A stretch of DNA of 64,000 bases from RGVD01 sp040403075 (GTDB lineage Bacteria > Bacteroidota > Bacteroidia > UKL13-3): positions 17,639 to 81,638 of the forward strand of contig JBBALJ010000002.1 in NCBI GenBank assembly GCA_040403075.1, given 5' to 3'. Below the pieces are notes generated by a model. The model did no database searches. It saw only the letters and a list, made by a program, of their open reading frames with translations, and was not told where the DNA came from. Made by a program: the position numbers and the translations under genes. Positions 36,601 through 44,233 of the stretch are shown one piece after another (position 1 is the stretch's first letter; the number at the start of each line of letters is the position of its first letter).

Positions 36601-38507
36601 CCTATAATTGTTTTATCTCCTTGGTTTCTTTTTGCATAGTACACTTTATATCCTTGTATCTGCTGGAGAATGAACTTAGGAATTTTTAAATTTGCTAGTT
36701 TAAATCCTAATATTCTAGTAGTTTCTTTAAATGTTGTTTGAGAGATATCTGAAGTTTGGGCAGAAGTTAAAGGTGGGTTTGAAAAATTTGTATTAGTTAC
36801 TAATGTAGAAAAGGAAGGATTGTGATTAGAAGGCATTTTATGATGCCTAACATTTAAATTTCTTATATTTCCTGATAGCACTGGTGCACCTGCACCGTCT
36901 ACACTATAAACATCAAAGTCTGGAGAGTCTGGATACGTTTCATTTTTGTTCTCCCAGTACCCAGTTGTTTGCCCCACATGCATGCTTGTATCTAAATATT
37001 GATACATTAACCCATTTGGATCAGTCTGTAAAAATTCTGCAGCACTAAACCCTTGAATATCGTTACTATTTAAAGGACCGTTTTCCCAAGTCTTCACTAC
37101 ATTACGTCCAGGAATATGATATGCATAACTTTCTGTACCATCTTTAAATATAAACGATATGTAAAATGAATACACCTCTCCTCTTCTATAACTTTTTTCT
37201 TTAAATAATCTGTTTATATTTCTATAACCCCTGTCTTTTCCATTTTGAACTGGGAAAGTTATTTGAGAAATATAATTGTAATCTATTGGAAATGGATAAT
37301 TTAAATTTTGTGAAACAGCTGCATACCCATAATTAATGTTATATAAATCGTAACTTCTAGCATCAAATTCTATAATATTTTTTGTAATAGCTTGTAATTG
37401 TATTCCATTAGCAAATCTTTGAAACCCTAGGTCTTTTCTTCCAGTTAAGTTTGCAGCATACATTCTGTTATCTAACTGTGCAATAGATTTTGCACTGAGG
37501 TAGTTCACCTTGTCTAGTACTGAGTCTTCTACTGTAGCTTTGTCTACTTGCTCTAAACCACTGTATGTAAGACTTAAAGCAGTAGTTTTAATTTCTACAA
37601 ATTCAAGTTTGTATACAAATTGAGTATTACCAATTTTTTGAAGTATGTATGGAACTATATATTTGTAGTCTATGTTTAGATTTGTAAGATTCCACTTAAT
37701 AGATTTGTTTGTTTCGACACCCCCTGGAGCCCCTCCAATCATTTCAAATGGGATGTATGTTTCTGAAGATGGGTGAACATACACCGGGTTAGCCATCCCT
37801 AAAACGTTAGTTTCAGTGAAGTCTTTATCAGCATATGCTACTGCTAAATAATAAGCACCTGTTACAACTCCTCCTCCTTCTACTATAGCTATTGAATTAA
37901 ATTCAGGAATTCTGCCAGAGTCCATAAACATGTTAAGCATAGTGATGTTTTGACCACCAGCTACGTATAATTGGTTATTTGGGCCTCCACTAGTTACAAA
38001 CAGTTTTTGACGTGTTACGTTAAATACTCGTGGAGGATTGTAATACTCAGGATACTCAATTTTTGTAACAGGTTCTACTGTAAACTTGTACTTGTTATCA
38101 GTAAAATAAACAATAACTTCACCTGTAGGAGAAAGTCTAAATTCCCCTGTAATAGGGTTATCTATATCAAAATTTAAATGTCCTTTTACGTCTGAAGTAG
38201 TTGTTGTAAATAAAGTAAATAGTGTGTTTGTAGCCGTATCTATAAGAAAAATACTTGATGTTGATAGGGCACTGCTACTAACTTTATTTGCAAAAATTAA
38301 AAAGTTATCATCGGGAAGAGCAATTTGTCCAACAGCTTGAAAGCCTAAGGGAAGCCCTGCTACTAGTTTGTTTCCAAATTCATTGCTAATAGCTCCTTTA
38401 TTAATGTCCACTACAGCATTAAGTGCATCTCTATATGTACCGTCGATCTGATCTGCAAGACCAGTATCTTTGTTCATTCCCTTTAAAAACTTTAATTCTG
38501 ATGCCAT
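33669..38507 (-). CDS. Tail nozzle / stabilisation (muzzle-type) protein
   Basis: 1612 residues. The N-terminus (LKGMNKDTGLADQIDGTYRD, then ALNAVVDINKGAISNEFGNK) is the start typical of podovirus nozzle proteins and of the large crAss-like 'stabilisation' or muzzle protein: a short assembly motif, a statement of native sequence, then beta-propeller-like strands. The rest is beta-rich, aromatic and Asn/Tyr-heavy with few charges, consistent with a multi-domain beta structure at the tip of a short tail. No transmembrane segment. It is the largest tail gene and precedes the giant ejected proteins, as in crAss-like phages. The function comes from family resemblance; fibre docking is inferred. Confidence 0.7.
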   Translation of the reverse strand: MASELKFLKGMNKDTGLADQIDGTYRDALNAVVDINKGAISNEFGNKLVAGLPLGFQAVGQIALPDDNFLIFANKVSSSALSTSSIFLIDTATNTLFTLFTTTTSDVKGHLNFDIDNPITGEFRLSPTGEVIVYFTDNKYKFTVEPVTKIEYPEYYNPPRVFNVTRQKLFVTSGGPNNQLYVAGGQNITMLNMFMDSGRIPEFNSIAIVEGGGVVTGAYYLAVAYADKDFTETNVLGMANPVYVHPSSETYIPFEMIGGAPGGVETNKSIKWNLTNLNIDYKYIVPYILQKIGNTQFVYKLEFVEIKTTALSLTYSGLEQVDKATVEDSVLDKVNYLSAKSIAQLDNRMYAANLTGRKDLGFQRFANGIQLQAITKNIIEFDARSYDLYNINYGYAAVSQNLNYPFPIDYNYISQITFPVQNGKDRGYRNINRLFKEKSYRRGEVYSFYISFIFKDGTESYAYHIPGRNVVKTWENGPLNSNDIQGFSAAEFLQTDPNGLMYQYLDTSMHVGQTTGYWENKNETYPDSPDFDVYSVDGAGAPVLSGNIRNLNVRHHKMPSNHNPSFSTLVTNTNFSNPPLTSAQTSDISQTTFKETTRILGFKLANLKIPKFILQQIQGYKVYYAKRNQGDKTIIGQSGLHPARWIKSGNLFNNINDAKFGPYYHLWYMESIPHTQSFAYGEYPWLPNGLQNVVAQSVFKFHDFNLLRTQKNLGQATHIDLQYVATMQQWRGRHKGIQPGYINNAGNLDSSWNYTQFRSGETEYQWINSTLGNTDNYDITGGDTAVYGTYEAFGLLMVAAKYNLPGTAGVDFGIAVGEADGNQSSLGANQTIFPLDPDSASYLAGMSILKNSSSTAFKGATYLLNLAGESSIVLGLKSGIPPLWGTNKYTYLGEDASILKKVNPYYSNTRQYSRPNIYISNLCSTKTDVFEPFDAQRLVWTGFYKSTLEVNITTGVDPTIGNYYTGVGTPDIFGGDTYICRYAYRLTSQPYGFRYFEQEVGNAEFTNTLDDSIVNDSINSTFSYVPPNGQIPTSNVDIFDSGNWIGGEIGRWTPYTVLHQIIIESEDNINFRHCGDAAKGVNTADSMYFDKYTATDVLWRSPTHDLTKKENLLYEEHYSALQDIRVAIPYPKKDKSTNLFPNRVIRSIIQDGNFTDSYRYFLAIDLKDFGQNKGPITNIFNLNALIYIHTEKSLFKTKGKQNLELADASQAYIGSGDLFAQEPDEFVQSTDGYMGLTNKMGALVTKDGYVFVSRNSRKIFLITDKVQDLTDLGLSTWARENVPYTLENYGVNLAGINLDAPTNTFGYLVSYDPLLKRLLITKRDLIPTDLFNNQLAVGNILISGGLVTDKNRKGIALVANGTLFFKGGWTISLSLDTGAWASRHSYIPPLYAFNTKYLYSFDSSSSQSFYVHNDYTNPGSFYRALFNFEFEFISTGDVSTGKTGAVSTTKTDNKIYSAVTYFIETYKADPNSIYKVVPTLSPGFTSFYVYTTEQVSGVKNLVYLNNVRKIDHNWAFNDFRDLSKINFNTTLAAGQINVQNDLYTGTYAPGGSVPMFISEGIINTNYLDLAKPWHQQRKFVDKFLGVRLISNNLAKNLINLYTAKASYRSSSR

Positions 38508-38517
38508 AGTTTTAGTA

Positions 38518-39411
38518 TTAGAAGTATCCTCTTCCGTATGATCCTCTGTTTAATTCTTCTCTTGTTCCCAAGTTCTCAAAGAAGTTTGCATGTCTGTTCA
38601 AGTTTGGGATAAGTCTTACCCACTGGTTCATAAACGACTCGTACTTGTCGATGTTTGGGAAGTTAGCTTGATTACGTGCTTGTGTGCAGTAGTATTTCCA
38701 CTTAGTATCTGCAAAATTGTAATCAATTCCATTCATAGAAGGAGTGTACCCACCTAACAACATTTGTTTGTAAATATACCAGAACATAGCTTCTTTAAAG
38801 CTGATGTCGTCCGGTACCATCGGGTAACAGTCTTCATCTACTGGGAATGCTGTGTAGCTAAAACAAACTGCACCAGTTTCAAATGAAGTATTAATGTAAT
38901 CTCCATTGATTGTGTAGGTGTCCTTTGATCTAGCAAACTTGTTTTCACATTGTTCACAGTGAATTCCGATAGGAAAATTGTTTGTCCCGTACTGCAATGG
39001 TGATAGCGGCTGTCCTGATGAGAGGTAAAGATTTTCAATTACTGAAATTCTTGAGTTTAACTGACGTAGCTGATAGTTAAATGCTACAGCATCGTTTGGG
39101 TTAGCTAAAATAAGATCGTTTAATATCTTTACCTGAGCTAATAGCTCAGTTAACTCAGTAGTCATTGAAGGACTAATGGTATTGTTAATGGCTACCTGAT
39201 TGATGTAATACATGTCAGCAGGCATTACAGCTTTGAAGTCTTTGATATTTAAAACACATCCTTTCTGAACAAGCTGAGAAGAAGAGCCTATATGCTCAAG
39301 AGCCTCTCCAGTCCATTCAACAGCATCATCAATCCAGTTATCTCCAGGAGGTTTTAAGTCCCTCATAACTTTACGAATGATTACTTTGCTAGATACGTTT
39401 TTATAAATCAT
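38518..39411 (-). CDS. Conserved virion-block protein (297 aa)
   Basis: The N-terminal half reads VIIRKVMRDLKPPGDNWIDD then AVEWTGEALEHIG, a pattern I associate with uncharacterised structural proteins of Bacteroidota phages. A helical segment (~75-125, LTELLAQVKILNDLILANPN) follows. A pair of Cys (CEQCENK) sits near residue 150 and a Tyr-rich region (AMFWYIYKQMLLGGY) near 210. It lies 10 bases after the upstream gene and 10 before the nozzle gene, so a tail or neck role is likely. No enzymatic motif. The exact role is unknown. Confidence 0.6.
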   Translation of the reverse strand: MIYKNVSSKVIIRKVMRDLKPPGDNWIDDAVEWTGEALEHIGSSSQLVQKGCVLNIKDFKAVMPADMYYINQVAINNTISPSMTTELTELLAQVKILNDLILANPNDAVAFNYQLRQLNSRISVIENLYLSSGQPLSPLQYGTNNFPIGIHCEQCENKFARSKDTYTINGDYINTSFETGAVCFSYTAFPVDEDCYPMVPDDISFKEAMFWYIYKQMLLGGYTPSMNGIDYNFADTKWKYYCTQARNQANFPNIDKYESFMNQWVRLIPNLNRHANFFENLGTREELNRGSYGRGYF

Positions 39412-39417
39412 GACTAA

Positions 39418-39918
39418 TTATTTTTTTGTCGGTGTGTATTTCTTGAACCTCAAGTAAGCAATATCGTCTCGTTTTAAAAGAGATGTTAGTTTCTCTTTGT
39501 TTCCTTTCAACCCTCTAGAAGCATCAAATCTGTAAGCAGTTTTGTTAGCTACTTTTGCTTTATGTTTGGTCCAATGGTACTTACAATAATACTTGTCAGT
39601 ATAATATATGTGCCATTTTTCTCCTTTCCCTGTTTCACTATTGTACAACTCTACCCCTTCATCTTGCAGCTCTTTCTTGTATTTGTTAGTCTCAAGCCAA
39701 TCAATTGACATTGATCTTGGGTCCCTTTCAACTCTTCTTACTGATAATGTTCCGAGATTGTTTTGCATATTGAACTCAAGCCCGTCAAGGAGAGATTCGA
39801 ATATGGCAATGTTAAACTCGGAACATATATCAGAAAAGATTTCAAATTCTATTTTTTCTTCTGCAGTTTCTTGGTAGTGTTTGTAAATAGTTCTTAACGT
39901 GTGTGATTTGGTTTGCAT
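39418..39918 (-). CDS. Conserved virion-block protein, possibly DNA-binding (166 aa)
   Basis: Basic protein. It has an N-terminal helical part (LRTIYKHYQETAEEKIEFEI) and then a beta-turn FNMQNNLGTLSVRRVERDP that recalls the 'f...lGtf.v..r' strand of IHF/HU-like proteins. After that come many aromatic and basic residues (WHIYYTDKYYCKYHWTKHKAK). crAss-like genomes often have an IHF-like gene in the tail region; whether this is one cannot be settled by eye. It overlaps no neighbour and belongs to the same leftward run. Confidence 0.5.
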   Translation of the reverse strand: MQTKSHTLRTIYKHYQETAEEKIEFEIFSDICSEFNIAIFESLLDGLEFNMQNNLGTLSVRRVERDPRSMSIDWLETNKYKKELQDEGVELYNSETGKGEKWHIYYTDKYYCKYHWTKHKAKVANKTAYRFDASRGLKGNKEKLTSLLKRDDIAYLRFKKYTPTKK

Positions 39919-39927
39919 GTTGCACGT

Positions 39928-40569
39928 TTAGCCCTTTTTTCTACCTTTAGCAGCCATAGCTTGGAACTTGCCTTTACCGTATTTTGCTCTTCCAGCAGAT
40001 GCAGCAATTCCCTCAGCAGCTTCTTCAGATTTGCCTTTAGATTTTAATTTGTTAACCAAAGCTTCAAATCTTCCACCACCACCCGGCTCCATTGATTTAC
40101 CACCCATTGCATATTTCTTTTTTGCATCTGATGGATTTATTTTATAATCTTGATTAGAAGGCTTTCTTAAATTTTTCATTTCTTCAATTGCTGCACGTTG
40201 CTCCGGAGTTAATGGTTTAGGATCAGCACTTGGGCTAACAGAAGTAGCTTTACGTGGGTCACCATTTTTTCCACCCATTCCAAATTTCTTTTTCATAGGA
40301 GGTCTAACACCTGGGGCCCCAAAGCTAAGTTCTTTACTTTCTTCCATGAAAGATTCTTTTTCATTACGAGCTTCTTTCATTATTGATTTTTTAGAAGGTT
40401 TACCTCCTTTTCTATACATTGAGTTCATGCTTTCTTCTTTTTTTATTTTAGATTCTTGTTTTAACATTTCTTTAGTAGGCTCTTTACCAGAACCTTTGTT
40501 AGCTCGTATGTTGTCCCAAAGTCCTCTCTTAGAGTACGAGCCGTCTTTTCTTTTAATTAGCTTCTTCAT
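39928..40569 (-). CDS. Small basic phage protein with KRGLWDNIRANKGSG motif
   Basis: 213 residues, highly basic. Residues 6-40 carry RKDGSYSKRGLWDNIRANKG followed by SGKEPTKEML, a motif found in many small proteins of aquatic phages. The last 50 residues (FEALVNKLKSKGKSEEAAEG, then GRAKYGKGKFQAMAAKGRKK) match another widespread phage tail-end motif. Two GG motifs sit between them (KKKFGMGGKNGDP and KKKYAMGGKSMEP). The ends are basic and probably helical, linked by a flexible Pro/Ser-rich middle. It overlaps the upstream membrane-protein gene by 17 bases. DNA packaging or condensation is conceivable, but the function is unknown. Confidence 0.6.
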   Translation of the reverse strand: MKKLIKRKDGSYSKRGLWDNIRANKGSGKEPTKEMLKQESKIKKEESMNSMYRKGGKPSKKSIMKEARNEKESFMEESKELSFGAPGVRPPMKKKFGMGGKNGDPRKATSVSPSADPKPLTPEQRAAIEEMKNLRKPSNQDYKINPSDAKKKYAMGGKSMEPGGGGRFEALVNKLKSKGKSEEAAEGIAASAGRAKYGKGKFQAMAAKGRKKG

Positions 40570-40777
40570 CTTCTGGTTTATTTAGTAGTTGTCTTTCTTG
40601 ACGTGCTTTTAATGCTCTTTCAACATTGAACCAAATCAGGGTTATACCCCCTACTATTCCTATGATCCAAGTTATACTGTTTGTAAACATGGCATATGAT
40701 ATGGTAGCCCATGCTACATTTAATCCTGCCCATTCTCCGTATTCGGTTATCTTTTGTGTGTCAATGTTAAAAGCCAT
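40553..40777 (-). CDS. Small membrane protein, one or two TM segments
   Basis: 74 residues. A hydrophobic segment (NSITWIIGIVGGITLIWF, ~33-50) is preceded by a weaker one (AGLNVAWATISYAMF, ~18-32) and followed by a charged tail (ERALKARQERQLLNKPEDEE). This is the layout of a small holin-like or membrane-anchored protein. A second, better-placed holin candidate lies in the lysis cassette at 62910-63155, so I do not call this one a holin outright. It lies between two small basic proteins of unknown function. Confidence 0.55.
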   Translation of the reverse strand: MAFNIDTQKITEYGEWAGLNVAWATISYAMFTNSITWIIGIVGGITLIWFNVERALKARQERQLLNKPEDEEAN

Positions 40778-40789
40778 TTTATTTAAGTA

Positions 40790-41050
40790 TTACCAGTTGC
40801 TGCAACTTCCACAGTTCCAGATTCTAAGTGATTTGTTAATTCTTGATTGAGGATCGTTTGCTGTTTTAGAGCTAGTAAGTTTGGCTTTCATCCCACACAT
40901 TCTAGAACAGAATGAGTTTTTCCTGCTACCACCTTTAGGTTGAGGAGCTTTTAAGTTAGATCCAGGGTTAGCTTTTTCGTAAGACTTTCTGCCTTTTTCG
41001 TTTAAGCCTCCTTTTGGATTCTTACCTTCTTTATTTTGCCAAGATGCCAT
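40790..41050 (-). CDS. DUF6321-like small basic protein
   Basis: 86 residues from ATG 41050 (MASWQNKEGKNPKGGLNEKG); a GTG two codons upstream is less likely. The sequence follows a family common in aquatic phages: ASWQ.KEGKNP.GGLNEKGR at the start, then NLKAPQP and SFCSRMCGMKAKLTSSKTAN, ending DPQSRINKSLRIW. This copy adds Cys residues (CSRMCG and CGSC at the C-terminus) that could bind a metal. It is next to another small basic protein with widespread aquatic-phage motifs. The function of the family is not known to me. Confidence 0.7.
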   Translation of the reverse strand: MASWQNKEGKNPKGGLNEKGRKSYEKANPGSNLKAPQPKGGSRKNSFCSRMCGMKAKLTSSKTANDPQSRINKSLRIWNCGSCSNW

Positions 41051-41074
41051 AGTCACAAAGTTAGTTAAAATTTG

Positions 41075-41782
41075 TTATTCTTGTGTAGGTTGTTGTGCAG
41101 TTTGTGGGGCACCTCCAGTTAAATCTTGGCCACGGTCAAGATTAGTGTCAGAGAATGTTCCAGCAAGCAGTCTAAGTTCTCCATTCATCATACCCTGAGT
41201 AATGGCCTGAACCATATCCATAGGCATTGGGAAAGGAGAGGCACCGGTATAACATGATACTCCACCACAGTCAATGAAATCAGAAACCTCTTCTGGGTCT
41301 TCAAAAATTCCACGTATGTTTACAGTAGACATGCCATTAGGATTAAGAACGTATAAATAGTCTTCAATCATAAATGCTTTAGCATTTTTGCCAGTAAATT
41401 TATCTGCTGAAATGTAATTAGCCTCAAATGGTCGAATCATTTGTATACGTCCTAAACCTGATACATCTCCTATGTAAGTGATGGCTTCTTCAAAATTAAA
41501 ACGAACTGTTCTTGGAATCTTCTTTATGCTTTTGTAAGCTTTACAACTTAAAGTGATATTGCAGCACTTTGATAAATCAACTTGTTCGAGTTGAACACAT
41601 TTTAAGTCTTGTTCTAAATGACGAGTTACTAGACCATTTCTTGCATAGTCTCTACGTATGAATACAGCACGATAATGCTTAACGTTAAATTTTATTTGGC
41701 TCAAGGATATTACCTCATCCTGTGAGCTACGGCCACCTCTAAATAGATTTAAAAGGTTAAATGAAATTTCATCTAAAGTCAT
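41075..41782 (-). CDS. Putative head-tail connector / ring protein
   Basis: 235 residues. The start (MTLDEISFNLLNLFRGGRSS) and the following LSQIKFNVKHYRAVFIRRDY resemble a family of neck or ring proteins in Bacteroidota podoviruses. They are followed by the beta-rich run (KIPRTVRFNFEEAITYIGDV) and the NIRGIFEDPEEVSDF motif. The C-terminus has PFPMPMDMVQAITQGMMNGE and ends in a flexible Gln/Thr/Pro tail. No signal peptide. It lies between the metallophosphatase gene and small basic genes in the virion block. Placement in the tail ring stack is inferred from resemblance. Confidence 0.55.
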   Translation of the reverse strand: MTLDEISFNLLNLFRGGRSSQDEVISLSQIKFNVKHYRAVFIRRDYARNGLVTRHLEQDLKCVQLEQVDLSKCCNITLSCKAYKSIKKIPRTVRFNFEEAITYIGDVSGLGRIQMIRPFEANYISADKFTGKNAKAFMIEDYLYVLNPNGMSTVNIRGIFEDPEEVSDFIDCGGVSCYTGASPFPMPMDMVQAITQGMMNGELRLLAGTFSDTNLDRGQDLTGGAPQTAQQPTQE

Positions 41783-41793
41783 CTTTCTGTATT

Positions 41794-42954
41794 TTATCTA
41801 ACATTGCTTTGTAAATATCCTTCAAGTCCTTCGTCGTGATTCCAAATGAATGCCTGAGCTGCTCTTAATGCTTGATATCCCATCTTCTTATGCCACTCAT
41901 CTAGAGCACATATTGATGGAAGAAATCTCACTTTAACACCTCGGTATTCGTTTACCTGTTCTTTATGGTAATGTCCACAATGAGCTTCTCTAAACTCAGT
42001 TGCTGCAAACATTTCCGGTTGCTCAGTAGCCATTATTAGTGGCATATCTGAAGGTTTTTCGTTATCTCCGTGGGTAAACATTATCATGTTTTTCCCGTAC
42101 TTGTAATATTTTCTAGGCATTGTAGAGTTGTCTACAGTAACACTTGGGTCGTTTCGGTACCACCCAGCTAGGACATCCCCAGCATAAAACATTCTTTCGT
42201 AGTCGTGGTTCCCCGATACAACAATGATATCAACAGGAGCCACATCTTTTAAGAAATCTACTGCCCTAACTATTAGAGTCCAGTATCCTTTAAATGATTC
42301 TTTCCATCCTACAGTATCGTGTTGAGGGGTACCTTTTGTTGTAGCCATCCTCATTCCATCTGTATTCATACCATCGTTTCCGATTGGGAGAAGAATCTTT
42401 TCGATATTTATCCCCCGACCTTTGTTAACCAAATCCTCAATTGTATCAAGGAATTGTTTTTCCATTTCTTCTAGGGTAATATCTGTTAACTTTCCATAGT
42501 GAATATCAGGAAGAGAAATCTCTAGAGTTGACTTCACTTTGTAGTCAACTCCTCTGCCTTTAGTTATAACTCTAGCTTTAGGGCTATAACTGGCTGCAAA
42601 TTCTTCAATGTCTTTTTGAATCTCTTCTGCCGTCCTATCATTTTTGGTAACTACAGAGAACCGTTGTTCTCCTTTCATATTCTGCCAGTATTTAACGGAA
42701 TTGACCATTGAGTGATCAATACCGTTTTTATCTAAATACTGTTCAAACTCAGTTATAACATTGTCAGAATCGTTAGATAATGTATCAACCGTTACAACCT
42801 TTCTATTAACTTCTCTTTGCTTTGCTCTTACAATTTTTAATGCTGCAGTGGCATCGTGCAAACTAACTTTAAACTTTCTAGCTACTAATGCAGGCCCTTT
42901 CTTTAGGAACCAAGGTCGAGCTGTTAACATCTGAGTTAGTTCTAGTAGCGTCAT
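41794..42954 (-). CDS. Calcineurin-like metallophosphoesterase with N-terminal HTH-like region
   Basis: 386 residues. All five metal-binding motifs of the family are visible in order: PDIH (D150, H152), GND (192-194), SGNHDYER (GNHD 248-251), FTHGD (H295) and CGHYHKE (GHYH 327-330). Residues ~1-50 (PWFLKKGPALVARKFKVSLH, then DATAALKIVRAKQRE) look like a helix-turn-helix. These enzymes hydrolyse phosphoesters, including DNA in the Mre11/SbcD branch. All ligands are intact, so it should be active. It sits oddly amid structural genes. A nuclease or phosphatase used in DNA packaging or late processing is possible; the substrate is unknown. Confidence 0.85.
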   Translation of the reverse strand: MTLLELTQMLTARPWFLKKGPALVARKFKVSLHDATAALKIVRAKQREVNRKVVTVDTLSNDSDNVITEFEQYLDKNGIDHSMVNSVKYWQNMKGEQRFSVVTKNDRTAEEIQKDIEEFAASYSPKARVITKGRGVDYKVKSTLEISLPDIHYGKLTDITLEEMEKQFLDTIEDLVNKGRGINIEKILLPIGNDGMNTDGMRMATTKGTPQHDTVGWKESFKGYWTLIVRAVDFLKDVAPVDIIVVSGNHDYERMFYAGDVLAGWYRNDPSVTVDNSTMPRKYYKYGKNMIMFTHGDNEKPSDMPLIMATEQPEMFAATEFREAHCGHYHKEQVNEYRGVKVRFLPSICALDEWHKKMGYQALRAAQAFIWNHDEGLEGYLQSNVR

Positions 42955-42961
42955 TAGCTAA

Positions 42962-43471
42962 TTATTTATAAATTTTAAATATTATCCCTGAACCAATCGA
43001 TGTGTCTAAAGTACTTGCATTTTGAATTGCTAGTATAATATATTGATCTACTGACCAATCTACTACAACGGTAGATTCAGCAGTAGCTCTATTATTATCA
43101 CTATAAAGACCAAAAGTTGTAGATGCCACTCTTGTATAAGTAGAAGCTTTTGCTATAAACATAGTTCTCTCTAATTGTTGATACAAGTCAGCCCCCGTAG
43201 CCACAGCCCCCGTTGCTAACAAAATAGCCCCACTTAAACTCTCAGTAGTATTAACATATACACGTAAAGTTGCAGTTCCTATAACCCCTGTTTTAATTGC
43301 TCTAGCAGTTAATTCTGCTACCGTTCCAGGTAACTCAATAATAGTATTTGCAGGAATTAGTACACTACCAGTTAAAGTATTAGCAGTAGATCCTGTTATT
43401 GCCGTAAACCCATTTACGTTAAAAATAGAAGAAATTTTAACCGGGGCTACTAAAGATATTCCTGTTGCCAT
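42962..43471 (-). CDS. Small beta-rich virion protein, fibre-like (169 aa)
   Basis: I choose ATG 43471 (MATGISLVAPVKISSI), one base after the upstream stop; a start six codons earlier overlaps it. The composition is Ala, Thr, Val, Ile and Ser-rich with very few charges. The predicted structure is beta throughout, with GTVAELTARAIKTGVIGTAT in the middle. No catalytic motif. It is one of a run of such proteins (42962-45508) between a coiled-coil protein and the metallophosphatase. Decoration or fibre function is inferred from composition and context. Confidence 0.55.
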   Translation of the reverse strand: MATGISLVAPVKISSIFNVNGFTAITGSTANTLTGSVLIPANTIIELPGTVAELTARAIKTGVIGTATLRVYVNTTESLSGAILLATGAVATGADLYQQLERTMFIAKASTYTRVASTTFGLYSDNNRATAESTVVVDWSVDQYIILAIQNASTLDTSIGSGIIFKIYK

Positions 43472-43472
43472 A

Positions 43473-43775
43473 TTAGTAAGTGTAAGCAATTAATAAAATA
43501 GTGGCAGTAGAATCCCATTCAAATGTATTAGGGGCAAATCTATTATCAGCACCACCTGCATCAAATGATACTGAGGCTCCTATCGGTAAGTTAGTTGAAC
43601 CACCATTTACAGTTATACTTGCTAAGGCTGTTCCTGTATTAGAAAATGTAATACTGTTTACTGCATTAGCTAAAGTGACAACTCCATTATTATTTTCTTC
43701 AATAAAAGCTGCTTTTTTATTGTGATTGTTTAAACCATTTGCAAGTAGCTGGTCGGTGGTAGTATGGTAAGCCAT
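43473..43775 (-). CDS. Small beta-rich virion protein (100 aa)
   Basis: MAYHTTTDQLLANGLNNHNK begins the protein; the rest is beta-rich (NSITFSNTGTALASITVNGG, then PIGASVSFDAGG) with an Asn-rich N-terminus. It resembles small capsid-decoration or fibre-tip domains in general form only. The next gene starts immediately after its stop, so the two are probably co-translated. Function unknown. Confidence 0.5.
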   Translation of the reverse strand: MAYHTTTDQLLANGLNNHNKKAAFIEENNNGVVTLANAVNSITFSNTGTALASITVNGGSTNLPIGASVSFDAGGADNRFAPNTFEWDSTATILLIAYTY

Positions 43776-43779
43776 TATA

Positions 43780-44205
43780 TTAATTTATTAATTTTGAAAT
43801 CATTTCAAGTTGTTCTGCATTAAGGTCTTCTGGAAGAATTTTCTCATTGATCATTTTAAGCTCAAGAGTAACTTCTTCTTCTAACTTTGCTTGTACAGCA
43901 GCTAACTGCTCTTTACGAGTTTCAACTAGTGTAACATTTTCTTCTTCTAATTGCTTTAGCCCTTCTTCATTTTCTTCTTTTATAAGTGCTTGAGCCTTTA
44001 TTGAAAGGTCAATAAACTCTTGTGAAGGAGTAGCCATTGCTTCTAATTCGTCTAGTTGCTCTCTAATAACTTTAGAGTTAACTAAGTTGATAGTAGCATA
44101 CTTAACATTTTTAACATCTTTGGTTTCGTTAAAAACCTTAAACATGTCTAAAAATTCTTTTTTTGTTGCAGTGATGTTCACACCGTTTCTTTTTGCTTGT
44201 AACAT
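43780..44205 (-). CDS. Coiled-coil protein (141 aa)
   Basis: A short basic start is followed by a beta-like segment (VKYATINLVNSKVIREQLDE) and then an extended charged helix (~65-120; EENEEGLKQLEEENVTLVET, then RKEQLAAVQAKLEEEVTLEL) with heptad spacing. It resembles in layout the small phage proteins that pair with tail or head components (DUF1617-like). No catalytic motif. It lies directly after the Gly-rich fibre-like protein in transcription order and could be its chaperone or partner. Confidence 0.5.
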   Translation of the reverse strand: MLQAKRNGVNITATKKEFLDMFKVFNETKDVKNVKYATINLVNSKVIREQLDELEAMATPSQEFIDLSIKAQALIKEENEEGLKQLEEENVTLVETRKEQLAAVQAKLEEEVTLELKMINEKILPEDLNAEQLEMISKLIN

Positions 44206-44233
44206 ATAACTATTTGTATTGGTTTACTATTTA

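Noticed and set aside
40553..40777. Holin call for the 74-aa membrane protein
   Set aside because: A better holin candidate lies next to the lysin and spanin-like genes; this one sits among small basic virion-block genes.
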